Positions 23,201-34,364 of a stretch of 64,000 nucleotides of DNA are shown one piece after another (position 1 is the stretch's first letter; the number at the start of each line of letters is the position of its first letter). The position numbers were made by a program, and so were the translations under genes. The notes under the pieces were generated by a model. That model saw nothing but the letters and a program-made list of their open reading frames with translations. It did no database searches and was not told the origin of the DNA. This stretch comes from Talpa occidentalis (Eukaryota; Chordata; Mammalia; Eulipotyphla; Talpidae): NCBI RefSeq assembly GCF_014898055.3, contig NW_023600993.1:21463048-21527047 (forward strand). The letters are read 5' to 3'.

Positions 23201-26013
23201 ACCAAGCTTGGAAATGTGACATGTAATTTTAAGAGCAGGGGTATGTAGTATGCTGTCTGTGATTAAAGAAACTTGGGGTCAGAATTACTAAGTTTACCTT
23301 CTGTATAGTCACATTCACACTTCCTCAGGAGTTGACCAGAGTATGTAAGAAGTTAGTTCTCCAGAGGTACAAAGGACAAATATCTTCTGGTTCCCTTGAA
23401 TATGTCTTTCTTTCCTGGAGAATGTGGTTGGCTTGTCCATTCAATCTTTCATCCTGCCATGCAAGGAAAAAAAAAAATACATACACTAAACTTCAGGTGA
23501 GTACTTCTTTATTTCAGCCTGATCTCCTTTCCAAAGATCCGAGTTGAAAAGTTCCAGTAAGAATTATGTACCTAGTCACTATGCTGCCTGAATCATCTGG
23601 TCCCCTTGCCTGGTCTTTTCTTAAGAATTTGTGCTCTGAGCTGGTTTCCAACTCTAGTTGCTAACAACATGTCAGGTAAATAATACATGAAGCAACATAT
23701 GTATTGCTTATGTGCCATGGAAGACTTGCTCTGAATAAATAATAAAGCATTTAGAGGACAGCAAGAGGTTATGAAGGATTGTTTCCATCAAACTTTCCAG
23801 CCCATCTGGTACATAACAAACAGATTTAACCCAAGCAATTTCTTTTGTCACCATGAATTGTTCTTCCCTACTCCCTTTGGGTGGGAGGAAATCATGAGAG
23901 TAAAATGTGGTTTCTACCAGTAAGTTCAGAAAATGCTGAGAAATAGCAGGAAATTCAAGGAGACAGCATCAAAAACATTGACTCAGTAATGGTTGTATTT
24001 TAATGCTCAAAAACTTTGTTCTGTCTGTGCCTTTTGAGAGGAAGCAGTCTGTGAGAAATTTCACTTCACTGAATTCTCTTAAATCTTGAATCATCAGTTT
24101 TATCTTGCTAATATCATGTATGTGTATGTATGTTTAATTCACTCTTATTAAATATAGTGAAGCCACATATGAATTAGTTCAAGTAAATATTTGAAATATA
24201 TTTGTAACATTGATATCTTTCTAGAATAGATATTAACAATTTTTTTCCTCTGAGGGATCACATAGTAAATATTTTTGACTATGGATCATTTTATTTTCTT
24301 TGCAACTAACTCAATTGTATGACTGTAAATACACATTTGCGCGCCAAAAATTCTTTCTTTACAAAAACAGGTGATTGGCTGTGAATGCGGTGCATAGACC
24401 TCTAGTTTCCTGATCCCACATTTAACAAAATGCAAAGTGGATAATATAAGGGAGAAGCCCCCTCAGCAGTCAGCCATTTTTGTGTAAACACGTGTACTTA
24501 CAAGTTCTACTGAAAGAAATATTCAAATTCCAGGTCACATCTGAATCATTACCAAATAAAAAAATAAATGTCTTTGTCACCATGAAACAATGCCCTCCCT
24601 CTTCACATTATTCCCTTCAGCCTGTCCTTTTCTTTTACTTAACTGCTTGGTGATAAACCTCAGTGGTGAGAATGGCCAGAGGTTTGCTGCCAGGATGACT
24701 TAGCATCCTTGAGTCCCTGACTGTAGCTCTTGAAAAAGCTCCCAAGCTCAGCTGGCTGCCTGGGCTAGCACTATGTTACCCCGGGTTAGAGTGGGTATCA
24801 CATTTCTAATGGATTAGCTGACTACTGGGAATGTAGAAGGGGTTTTAAAGTCTCTTAACTTCTAAATGCAGCACATAAATGGAATTCTATGAATATTTAA
24901 TTTGAGTGCAAGACCTGAGGTTCTTTGCAATTAGTTTAACTGTTGCTTTCAGGAGAAAGAGCATTTCCTTTGAGTGTTTTAGGATTCATAGTGCAGTCTT
25001 TGTTTCCTTTATTTTGGAACTTTCCGTGAGCTGGAACATCACCACTTTTATAAAATGCTCAGAAACCATTCCTTTTTTGGATACATCCAGTTCATATCTT
25101 CTCTCAGTCATTAGGAAAGAGATGGAGTTTTCTGGTAAGATATCTCTAACATCTTCACTTCTCAACATCCAACGGATCTCAGCAGAACCCAGGTATTCAG
25201 GTTTGCCTTATGGACATCCAGCCTCTGCTGGCAAACTCACCTACTTACCTTTTAGTGAAGGGAAGGACTCATTACAAATACAATCAGATCTGAAAATTCA
25301 GATGATGTCCTTTTGTTTTTTTGATGCAAAATATTAGAATAATGCTCTGATTCGCAAGGGCTTTCAAAAATGCTTGACTGAATTAATTCCAAGTTTCTAA
25401 TCCTGGTTCTTTTCCTGGCAGTTCAATCTTGATTAAGACTCTTAATAGTTCTAAGAGTTTTCACATTTATAGCATGAGGGACTTTTTATAAAGTGGTATT
25501 AAGCCCCATATGGCTCTTAAATTTGATGCTTCTCTGTGCTCAGCACTTCGCTAAATATGAAAATACCTACAAACTATTAGACCCGACCTCTTAGAAGCAC
25601 AATATTAAAAAGGAAAGCAACAGGAACACATAAAATAGTAAGAAATAATAAAATGTGTCATATAAAGGTGCCCAATATTGTTTCAGAAGATCCAGGCATG
25701 GGTAATGTGGTAAGAGCTGATTGAATAGGAAAATCTGAAGATGGGACCTCAGGATAGAAATCATCTTGCTGGGAAAAAAAAAAAAAGAAAGGAATAATTT
25801 CCAGGAGAGCCATTAAAGAAAAAGGCTTTTAAAAGGAACACATGGAAACCAATAAACAAGATGGTGTGCACTCAGAAAAACTGGGGATCTGTCATTACCA
25901 AACTTTAATCATTTATTCATAGAGGAATTTGCTATGCCTCAGACAGCCTCTTTATCCTTTTGTCTCTTGTTTTCTTCTCTCTTTTTCATATTTTAAAATG
26001 AGTGTGGTAAACA
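23201..26013. other. Unassigned noncoding sequence
   Basis: Contains the longest open frame of the window (24906-25337, plus, 143 codons). Its translation is hydrophobic/Ser-rich without a recognised domain, and I find no convincing splice sites or family similarity. A GCGCGCC-like CpG patch lies at about 24340. A10-13 runs lie near 23468 and 25771. No repeat family was recognised. Confidence 0.45.
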
Positions 26014-26030
26014 TATCTTTCAGATTTTTT

Positions 26031-26296
26031 TAAAGATTTATTTATTTATGCATATAAGAACTGGGGTACAGGGCAGAGGTTGGGGGAGTGGTGAGAGGAT
26101 TCACCAGAGACAGAGCAGGGAACACAACAGGCAGACTGACTGAAACACACTGCTGAGGGGAGCAGCGGGTAAGACAAGAGAGATCTGCTTTGCCACGTGG
26201 GTACCTCCTGTCTGGCCAGGGATTGAACTTGTGCTGCAGAGGCTGTGGATCGCTTCATAGTACGGTGCTTAACCTCTTGCTCCACCAGGGAGGCCC
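26031..26296 (-). mobile_element. tRNA-derived SINE, full length, subtype IIa
   Basis: Reverse copy: TTATGCATATAAGAACTGGG, GTGAGAGGATTCACCAGAGA, CTGCTGAGGGGAGCAGCGGG, B box complement GGGATTGAACTT, head complement CTCCACCAGGGAGGCCC. Target-site duplication: ATCTTTCAGATTTTTT near 26014-26030 and CTCTTTCAGATTATTT from 26296. Confidence 0.93.
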
Positions 26297-26404
26297 TCTT
26301 TCAGATTATTTTACTCACCAATCTCTTTTGAACAGCAAACAGAAGTATGAAGTCAGGCCTCAGTCATTGCTACTTCAACTATTACAACTTTTTAAAAATT
26401 ATTT

Positions 26405-26914
26405 TAAATATTTTATTATTTTTTTAAATTGATGTTACTGTGATTTCACAGCACTGTATATGACTTGGGGCCTTAGGGTCACACCTCTACAGATGTATAT
26501 TACCATCAAGCACCACAACCAAAATACCACAGTCCTCCACAACTGACCTCCCTCCCCTGTCTTGCCTCCCCAGCCCCCTTTTTCTGGCAGCCTTGACCCT
26601 GCAGTTAGATTCCTAGGGTTCATTTGGTTTACTTTTGTCTGTTCTTTTGTTTCTTTATATCCCACATAGAAGTGAAATCATCTGGTATTTGTCTTTCTGA
26701 TTCTGATTTATTTTCTTTTGAATAATCCCCTCCAGTTTCATCCATGTTGTTGCAAATGGCAAGGTGTTTTTTTTTTTTTTTTCCTTTCTTTAAATAAATG
26801 AGCAGTATTCCATTGTGTAGATATACCACATCTTCCTAGTCCACTCATCTGTCTTTGGGTACTTAGGTTGTTTCCATAGCTTGGCTATTGTAAATAGCAC
26901 TGCAGTGAACATCG

Positions 26915-26950
<36 letters not shown>

Positions 26951-27362
26951 GTGGGTGGGTGGGTGGGTGGGTGTGTATCTCCCTTCAAATTGCTGTTTTT
27001 CTTATTATTCAGTTCGAAGCATAGGAGTGGAATGGTGAAATCATATGACCAATCTATATTTAATATGTTGGGAAGCCTCCATACTGTTTTCCTCAGGGCT
27101 GAATCAGTCTGTATTCCCATCAGCATGTATGAGAGTATCATTCTCTTTCCACCCTCACCAATCCTTGTTTCTGGTCTTTTCTGGTATGGCTCTTTCTCAG
27201 TCATGAGGAGGCATCTCATGGTGGTCTTGATTTTCATTTCCTTCATAATAAATAATGATTAGCATTTTTCTTGTGTCTGTTGGGAATTTGTATGTCTCAT
27301 TTGGAGAAGTGTCTATTTAGCTCTTCTGCCCAGGTTTTGATTGGGTTATCTGATTTCTTTTT
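26405..27362 (-). mobile_element. L1 3' part, antisense (left block)
   Basis: Antisense L1 landmarks appear in order. An A-rich end (T-rich on plus) lies near 26405, followed by CATCCATGTTGTTGCAAATG, then AGTATTCCATTGTGTAGATA, TACCACATCTTCCTAGTCCA, TAGGTTGTTTCCATAGCTTG, GGCTATTGTAAATAGCACTG and AGTGGAATGGTGAAATCATA. These lie in the 3' UTR and ORF2 end. A GT/GGGT microsatellite has grown inside at 26918-26975. It is interrupted at 27363 by a younger SINE and resumes at 27642. Open frames within are L1 or microsatellite sequence. Confidence 0.88.
26918..26975. repeat. (GT)n-(GGGT)n compound microsatellite
   Basis: About 14 GT units interrupted by GC, followed by five GGGT units. It lies inside an antisense L1 in place of the normal L1 sequence after GAACATCGGAG. 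The tract gives meaningless open frames on both strands (poly CV and poly TH). Confidence 0.95.
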
Positions 27363-27620
27363 TTTTTTAAGATTTATTTATACAAGAACTGGGGTACATG
27401 CCAGAGGCACCGGAGGGTGAGAGGATTTCCCAGAGACTGAGTGGAGAACAGAACGGGCAGACGGCCAAAACACTGCTGAGGGGAGCAGCGGGTGAGACAG
27501 GAGAGGTCTGCCATGCCACGTGGGTATCTCCCTAGCTGGCCAGGGATCGAACCTGTGCTGCAGAGGCTGCAGACAGCTTCACAGTGCTGTGCTCAACCCG
27601 CTACACCACCGGGGAGGCCC
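27363..27620 (-). mobile_element. tRNA-derived SINE, full length, subtype IIa, nested in L1
   Basis: Reverse copy with TTATTTATACAAGAACTGGG, GCTGAGGGGAGCAGCGGG, B box complement GGGATCGAACC near 27543-27553, and head complement CACCACCGGGGAGGCCC. The target-site duplication is long and clear: TGGGTTATCTGATTTCTTTT at 27342 onward and TGGGTTATCTGACTTCTTTT at 27621 onward. The duplicated site is L1 sequence ('ttgggttgtttg...' in typical L1), so the SINE inserted into an already resident L1. Confidence 0.96.
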
Positions 27621-27641
27621 TGGGTTATCTGACTTCTTTTT

Positions 27642-27700
27642 CTTGAGTTTTTTATTTCATCTCCATGTCTCCAAATTATTTCTCTTCAGTACCTCTGCTC
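27642..27700 (-). mobile_element. L1 continuation after the nested SINE
   Basis: CTTGAGTTTTTTATTTCATC continues the antisense L1 interrupted at 27363 (typical antisense L1 has 'ttgttattgagttttaagagttctttat' here). Short and approximate at its right edge. Confidence 0.5.
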
Positions 27701-27779
27701 CACCTATGCCAAAGTAAACACATATCTAAAATGTTGACAAAGCAGGTCTGACCTTGGCATTGCAATTGCATCTAGCATA

Positions 27780-28165
27780 TGAGGTACTTTTCATTAATGT
27801 TTCCACCCCTCCAATATAACTCCAGTCACTTATAATCTCAGGGCCCACCATGGCTTCCTCTTTGTCCTGAGTCTATAAAGCCTGATTTCTCTGAGCACAC
27901 TACCCAACCACGTCCTGTATTGCCTTTTTCCTTATTTTCTGCTTTCCCTAACAGTGAAATATTCCTAATCTGGGTCACTTCTCTACCTTTTTTTGTCATA
28001 TGTTCATACTTAATTCATCACATTCTGATGTTATTTAGTTGCAACAACTAAATGGCAATTCCATAAGAGCAAAAGTTTGTGTGTTTTCATTTTTGAATAC
28101 CAAGCACTCAGCACAATCGTTGGCACGTAGCAAGTGCACGATGAATATTGAATAAATATCCGGTC
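27780..28165 (+). repeat. L2 3'-end fragment
   Basis: GGCCCACCATGGCTTCCTCT, then CTGAGCACACTACCCAACCA, then CAAGCACTCAGCACAATCGT, then TGGCACGTAGCAAGTGCACG, then ATGAATATTGAATAAAT follows the L2 3' region ending in 'ggcacatagtaggcgctcaataaat'. Confidence 0.7.
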
Positions 28166-29164
28166 CTCTGTGTTGAGGTACAAAGTTCGAGAAAGAGTTC
28201 ATATTCTTTCCTCTATAAATTGAAGTTTCCTATGTTTTCACAAAGATATTGCTTGCTTTGTTGATTTATTACACTAGTTGGCTTGCTATCTCATTTGAAT
28301 CTCATTTTGAACGTATCTTTTTCTCTTGTCAGCCAATATCTGTCTAGTTCCATTATTAATCTTGTGAGTAAGTGTTCTAATGCATTCAACATAGGATATC
28401 TTAACAATTTTCTACAATCTGTACACATCATCATTTGAAATCTTGTGGTGGTGGGTTCTGGAAAATATTGTGAGTTGCCATTTGTGGGAGAGTCCTTCTG
28501 GAATAAAGTAATGCTGCACTTCTCTTTTATAATGTACTCGCTAAAACAACAGGACAGCATAAGGCCTTCTATGGCTACATCTGTAGAGAAATAAATCCTT
28601 TTGTGTGAGGAAGCATCTGTTTCCCATCTATTCCTAAATGGTAAGGATATGGATTACTCAGTATCTTTGTTTAGCACAAATAAATTTATTTTCCATAGTA
28701 TAATCAAAGCTGTATGAATATACAATAGACCCACAAGATTTCAACTTGCTTTAAATATGAGTTGATACTGAAAACACTTTACATTCGTGACTTATTCCAA
28801 GTTTATGACCACTTGATGCACATTGATAGGATTCTGAAGTCAATGAAATGCTTATTTTCACTCTTTACTATTTTTTATTTTCAGTTATATTAGTTTTTAG
28901 TTATTTCTTTTAGTGGTATAGGAAACCATAAATACAGTGACTTTGTACTTTCATTTCTAATTCAGTATACCTCTACAGAACAGTTACCAGTTTGGTACAA
29001 TACATATGCATTCAATCCTTTTTCTAAGCATTTCTAATGATATGTGTATATACATATATATGAATATCGATGTGTATATTTAGTTTTATCTATAGGTAGT
29101 TTACTTAATTATTCACCCTTCATGCTGTCATATTTGGTAGAAGTTTCATTCATTGTCATTTCAA
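28166..29164. other. Unassigned noncoding sequence
   Basis: AT-rich. An 89-codon open frame on the minus strand (28291-28560) has no recognised content. An AT/GT-rich patch lies at 29041-29075. Confidence 0.45.
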
Positions 29165-29730
29165 TATTACTTTTTCTAATTCTTCATTTTTCTTGTATTG
29201 AGGTAATACTGGTTTACATTGTTGTTTGTATTTTGGAAGTATAAGATCCTCCCCTTTTGGTGATGTTACCACAGTGGTCCTACAACCAAAGCATCCATAG
29301 TCCACCATCATAATCCATTGTGCTCCTTCCCCACTTTAAGCTCCTCCCTTCACTTTCTCCCCCCCTCTGAATGTCACAGTTCTATAGTCTGCTTTAATGG
29401 GCTAGTTTTTGCATTTTGCATTTGACCTTATCTGATCTTTTTCTTTTTTTTTTGGTTCATGTGTATTCCACATCTAAGTGATACCATCCTTTCTATTTCT
29501 GACTTATTTCACTTAACATAATCCCTTCCTCCTCCATCCATGTTACCACAAATGACATGGATTTTTCTTTTTGATTGCCAAGTAGTATTCCATTGTATAT
29601 AGCACCATATCTTCCTGATCTATTCATCTGTTTTGGGGAACTTAGGTTGCATGAAAATTCTTATGTACTTTCCCATCCCTATGACCACTGTATTGGGTTT
29701 GTCAACATATAGTAAAGGTAAAGTATTTGG
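29165..29730 (-). mobile_element. L1 3' end, antisense
   Basis: Antisense L1 3' UTR and ORF2 end: TTGTATTGAGGTAATACTGG, then CTCCATCCATGTTACCACAA, then AGTAGTATTCCATTGTATAT, then TCCTGATCTATTCATCTGTT, then GGGAACTTAGGTTG. It is abruptly replaced near 29651 by sequence leading into a truncated SINE. Confidence 0.85.
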
Positions 29731-29895
29731 TGTGCAGACCTCTCCTGCAGTGCCCACTGCTCCCCTCAGTAGTGTGTTTCTTCAGTCTGTCTGTTCTGTT
29801 CCCCGCTCTGGCTCTGGTGAATCCTCTCACCCCTCCTGTGCTTCTGACTGTACCCAGTGCTTGTATAAATAAATAAATAAATCTTTAAAAAAATC
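29731..29895 (+). mobile_element. tRNA-derived SINE, 5'-truncated, subtype I
   Basis: Starts inside the element at TGTGCAGACCTCTCCTGCAG, then GCTCCCCTCAGTAGTGTGTT, CCCCGCTCTGGCTCTGGTGA, CTTCTGACTGTACCCAGTGC and TTGTATAAATAAATAAATAA. The tRNA-like head with both Pol III boxes is missing. It lies within an L1-rich block, and no clean target-site duplication was found. An open frame at 29633-29872 is L1 plus SINE sequence. Confidence 0.9.
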
Positions 29896-29989
29896 TTTAA
29901 ATGGTTTTGTACTTTCTGATGGACTTATTCCTTGGGATTTTCTAAAATTTTTAGTATTCTAAATGGGTTTTTAATAAGTTTTCTAATTC

Positions 29990-30300
29990 ATTGTGGTTAA
30001 TATAGATGAAAACTATTAAATTTGTTATATAATTTGATTCTGAATCTGTTCACCTTGCTTAAATTTCTTTTTATGTTTATAATTTTAGGGCTAATCCTTA
30101 TGGGAATGAAAATCCCTAAGGGACAGGATAGTTTTGTCTTTTTGACATTTATACCCCATTTTTTCTTGTTTTATTCAATTGGTTATCATATCCAATCCAG
30201 TGATGAGAAAGTAGCAAAATCCTTATCTAGTTTCTGAATAAAATGGGATTTTTTTTAGCCATAATGTTTGACATTTCCTTTAATTTTCCAACAGTTAAAC
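29990..30300 (-). mobile_element. L1 ORF2 fragment, antisense
   Basis: The sequence follows the complement of L1 ORF2: AATTTGATTCTGAATCTGTT (typical 'ttgattttgtatcctgcaac'), GGGACAGGATAGTTTTGTC, CCAGTGATGAGAAAGTAGCA, AAATCCTTATCTAGTTTCTG (typical 'catccttgtcttgttcctg'). Strongly diverged, with no long frame. Confidence 0.55.
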
Positions 30301-31110
30301 ATAATTGATTAAGTAAATTGTGCTTCTGACTAATTTCCTGAGTGTTTTAGTGGTAAAGATGCTATATATTTTTCCATTCAGCATTTGATGTAATGCTAAA
30401 AACAAAAACCAGCAATGGCAAAGATTAGCATGCATTGTTTCTTCATCCTAGGTATTGGTGTAGGTGCTTTAAGTACATTCTTAATTCATTTCTCAGTCAA
30501 CTATTTTACTTATGTGAAAACTAGTGCGCAACATAGCCAAACATAAGTTACATATTTGATAAGTGGCAATGCATTGAATGTGATTGGGATATTCAGTTAT
30601 CCTGAATCTTGAATATTTTATCTTGAATTTTTTTTCCTTTAGAATACACAGAAATATGTGAAATAGAAAACTGACTTTGAATTAAATCAGACTCTACATT
30701 TGTTTCATGTATATGTTTCATAAATTTTATTTTATTTTCTTTAGTTTCATTTCTTTGATTTGGGGAGGGAGGAGGCAAAAATATTTATGTGTTAATTTCT
30801 ATTTTGTTTCCATTGTGGTTCCTGAGAATGACATATAGGACCTTCCTTTTTGTTATCTAAAAATAAACTCAGTTTTAGTCAATGAATTTTATGTTTTACC
30901 TACTTTTCCTCTTATTTTGCTTCTTTTTGCCTTTTAAAATTAATTTCAATTATATTTAATGCTTAAGTTTTCTAAGGTTTCATCTTTTGGTTAGGTTATT
31001 CCCTGATCTATATGAAATAGCAGTTTTTCTCTCATTTTATGGGTTATAGCCTTGAATTCATGATGAGCATTTATTACTTGGGTGTATATTTTTGTATATT
31101 TTTCAGGTTT
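30301..31110. other. Unassigned, probably decayed L1
   Basis: AT-rich, in the middle of an L1-rich block. It is probably old L1 antisense sequence, but I cannot align it reliably by eye. No gene seen. Confidence 0.35.
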
Positions 31111-31116
31111 TTTTTT

Positions 31117-31270
31117 TGATGCTGAGAAAGAATTTAATAAGATTCACCATTCTTTTATAATAAAAACCTTGAAAAAGTGGGTATAGATTGAACATATCTT
31201 CACATAATAAAAGCCATATATGACAAACCCAAATGTAAAATCATTCTAGCTTCTGGCTTTTCAAAAAATG
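31117..31270 (+). mobile_element. L1 ORF2 reverse transcriptase fragment, sense
   Basis: TTGATGCTGAGAAAGAATTT, AATAAGATTCACCATTCTTT, TAATAAAAACCTTGAAAAAG, ATTGAACATATCTTCACATA, ATAATAAAAGCCATATATGA matches the L1 ORF2 palm region (protein sense: DAEK.F.KI.H.F..K.L, then NIIKAIYD). It is on the opposite strand from the adjacent L1 pieces, so it is a separate insertion or an inverted 5' part. Confidence 0.8.
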
Positions 31271-31429
31271 TTTTAGTGAATTATGGGGTTTCATTTAAAA
31301 AATAATTTAATTCTGTTAAATGTAAAATTTACTAACTTAACATTCTTTAACTTTATAGTTCAGTAATATTAAATACATTTATATTGTGGTTAGCTTAATC
31401 CTGGGGCTTGCTCAAGGAGTGGGTATCTT

Positions 31430-31750
31430 GGAGACCATCTTAGAATCATGCCTGCCACATAGGATAAGGAGTGGTGTAGTGCAGGAGTGGGATGAGCTTG
31501 GGTATCTGGTTTTGGCCTCCTATAAGTGACATTTCAACACAATTATGCAATTGCTAGGGGAAGGCTTTTTCCCAGGATGAAGGAATAGCAAGTGCTAAGT
31601 CTCTGAGGCAAGAGCACAGTGAGGGCAGCAGGGAGGGCAGTGGGGTTGAAGGAGAGTGATGAAGGACAGTGAAGAGGAGGAGCATGGGACATTCAGATCA
31701 GGTAGGACCTTGATCACCTTTATGAGAACAACTGTTATTTCTTTGTGTAA
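31430..31750 (-). repeat. L2 fragment, antisense
   Basis: AAGTGACATTTCAACACAAT, AGGAATAGCAAGTGCTAAGT, CTCTGAGGCAAGAGCACAGT, TCAGGTAGGACCTTGATCAC follows the complement of the L2 3' region ('gaacagcaagtgcaaaggccctgaggcaggag, then tcatgtagggccttg'). Confidence 0.7.
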
Positions 31751-33505
31751 AATCACAACTTCAGATTCTTACTTTGAACAAATAGCTCATAAAGTTGAGT
31801 TGGCCTGAATTCAGAGCAATACATATGCACACCAAATCTGAGTAGTGGTTCATGGCCTGCAATGACTAAGTTTTCCAATTGTTAGTAGAAATAGTGATGG
31901 ATTGCAAGTGGAGAAATGAGGAAGTTTAAAGCTCACTGTTAATTACTGTTTAACAGTAATTAACATTAATTGTACGTTTTCCTGTGATAAAGTTTCTGGA
32001 CAGAATAAAAATTTCAAGGCATATACATATCCACCCTTATGATACATTACTGGGTAATGTTTTCGGTTAAACTAAATATATGCCACATTTTAACTTAAAG
32101 ACTTTTAGTTTCAACTTGTACAAACAAACTAGCATGGCTTGCCTTCTCTTTACCCTTATTTACTGAAGATATTTTGATTTTTTTATTTAAATTTATGGAT
32201 TTGATCCTCCGAAGTTGGAATTTCAAACATGACAGGAAATGTGAAATTAGCTTCTTTAATTGGGCCACATGTGTTTCCTTTTATGACTTTAAAATCCAAT
32301 CTTCTATATACACTTAGGATTCCCAAAAAAAAAAAAAAAACTTCAAAATCAATTTAGTAAATCAAGGCTTTTGACTGAAAGGATTACTGATGTGTAACCT
32401 GCAAACCATTTTGCAATATTGGCAATTTTCTGAAAATAGAGATACAGATAACCCCCATCCATCTTTCCTACTCACACAGCAACTTTAATGTACTGAATTT
32501 TTAGGCATTTCTCAGACACTTACCTTGATGTCTCAATGCTGCTCCAAGATCTCACAATTCTTTTTTCTCTTAGAATTTCCTTTCTGTAAAATCCTCTTGC
32601 CAACAGAGACACCATCTGCTATCTGGCAATGACTGAGGTGTCAATGAAACTCCTCTGTCAGTTGTATCCTAACATCCAAACAATTGTTAACTTATTTTTG
32701 AAGCATACTCCCACTCTAAAGCTCCATATTTATGTTCCTGCTATCCCTCGTGTTAATACCTGCCATCTCAAGGCAGATGTTGTAGAAGCTGCCCTTCATT
32801 GACTTACCTTCCATGGACCAAATGGAGTTGTACTTTCAGAAGGTGAATAATCTTCAGGATGGTCATAGTCTTTATAATGTCAATACAAACTATGGATAAT
32901 GGAAGTACAATGGTTTGGGGAGGGGCAAACAATTATAAGATTGTGGCTCTATGAACAATTGATACAGAACATCAGCAAAGAAGCCACTATAAAGGGCTTC
33001 TCAGTATTATCACTGTCCAAACAAAAATCAGCTTTTTTTCTCATACAATAAAGTCCCAAATGGAAGTTTAGCTCTTGAGGGCTCTTTCCCATTATTTTTT
33101 CCTTTAACTTTTTCATTCACTTTCTCATTTTTTCCAGGTATATTTTCTTTTTTTTTTCTTTATTTATTTTTGTTGTTGTGTTGACTTCTAGTCACTTCTC
33201 CTATTTTTGCTCCTGAGATTTGTCCATTGAGTAGAGGGTGATGTACCACAAAGTGTGAGAACATATACTTTGCAATTAGACACATTTATTGGCCCCAGTC
33301 AAGATTCTCTAGCTCCAGAATTGTCAGTGAATTAAGTAATGAACACAAACTATTGGACTATGATAAACATTATTCTCCCTTTCTCATTTACTCTGTGTAT
33401 ATTTGCATGTGTGTACCTTGTTATATATGTATGTGTGTGTATTAAACACAAATATATTCTATTTTTATTAAAATATATATAGCTAAAATAAACTACATTC
33501 CTATT
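31751..33505. other. Unassigned noncoding sequence
   Basis: AT-rich. It contains a 27-base palindrome at 31938-31964, an A16-type run near 32325-32340, and a GT/AT-rich patch at 33415-33480. No gene or repeat family recognised. Confidence 0.45.
31938..31964. repeat. 27-base near-perfect palindrome
   Basis: GTTAATTACTGTT and AACAGTAATTAAC are exact inverted arms of 13 bases around a single T. It is AT-rich and could form a hairpin or cruciform. Function unknown. Confidence 0.85.
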
Positions 33506-33517
33506 ACAAATTTATTT

Positions 33518-33781
33518 TTTTTAATTTATTTATGTATACAAGAAATGGAGCATAGACCAGAGGTGTGGGGGGTGAGAGGATTCAGCAAAGGAATAGTGGG
33601 GAGTAGAACAGGGAGATTGACTAAAATACACAGCTGAGGGGAGCAACGGGTGAGACAGGGGAGGTCTGCTGTGCCATGTGGGTCACCTCCCTGGCCGGCC
33701 AGGATGGAACTCATGCTGCAGTGGTGCAGATAGCTTCAGAGTGCTGTGACTTAAACCCCTTGTGCCACCAGGGAGGCCCCC
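33518..33781 (-). mobile_element. tRNA-derived SINE, full length, subtype IIb
   Basis: Reverse copy. TTATTTATGTATACAAGAAA marks the tail complement, GCTGAGGGGAGCAACGGG the body complement, and GTGACTTAAACCCCTTGTGC (about 33747-33766) with CACCAGGGAGGCCC the head complement. The AAACCCCTT head marks subtype IIb. Target-site duplication: ACAAATTTATTT at 33506-33517 and 33782-33793. The B box complement is degraded (GGATGGAACTC). Confidence 0.92.
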
Positions 33782-33793
33782 ACAAATTTATTT

Positions 33794-34364
33794 GCTTCCT
33801 TTTCTTTTACTCTTCTAAGAGTCTCATCATTTCTTTCTTATTTCTTGAAACCTGGACTCGTGAGAATATTCTCACTACGTTGTATCTAAAGGAAGAAAGA
33901 GATGAAGAAAATTGTCATTATATATGGCTCTAGGTCAGTCATACCTATTTTATAATCACAAAAATGTAATTTTTCATGTACATATATACATGATAGTTTG
34001 TTTAATAGATGAATATGCATTTGTACATGCATGTAAGCCATTAAACTAGATGTTCCATATTTGCAAATGTAATCTCTGGAATGAAATAGATTAATGACAA
34101 CACCCGAGATAAAGAAGAAATCATGAAATTTAGAAAGTGCTTTTCCTTTATTGGGATTGTAGAAGATATGGGTTCCAAACATGTAAAATGTAATATGGCA
34201 AATTAGTGAGATTCTCTTAAAGATGAATTTACTAGTTAGTATTAGCTAACAAGATTTCTCCTTTGTTCCTTTGTTCCTGACTTAGTCTTCTCAGGCTACT
34301 GTAACAAAATAATAGTTTTTAATACACAGAGCTTTCACCTCATTGATTTATTCAAGGGATTTCA
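33794..34364. other. Unassigned noncoding sequence
   Basis: AT-rich. A 98-codon open frame on the minus strand (33886-34182) shows no recognised protein. No repeat called. Confidence 0.45.

Noticed and set aside
24906..25337. Longest open frame in the window (143 codons, plus strand)
   Set aside because: No recognised domain, no clear splice sites at its borders and no codon or CpG signal. A frame of this length is expected by chance somewhere in 64 kb on six frames.
26863..27262. Open frames of 113 and 127 codons on opposite strands
   Set aside because: They cross a GT/GGGT microsatellite and an antisense L1; the translation is repeat-derived.
30425..30440. Short match to U6 snRNA (AGATTAGCATG)
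   Set aside because: Only about 11 bases match and the rest of U6 is absent, so it is not an RNA gene.
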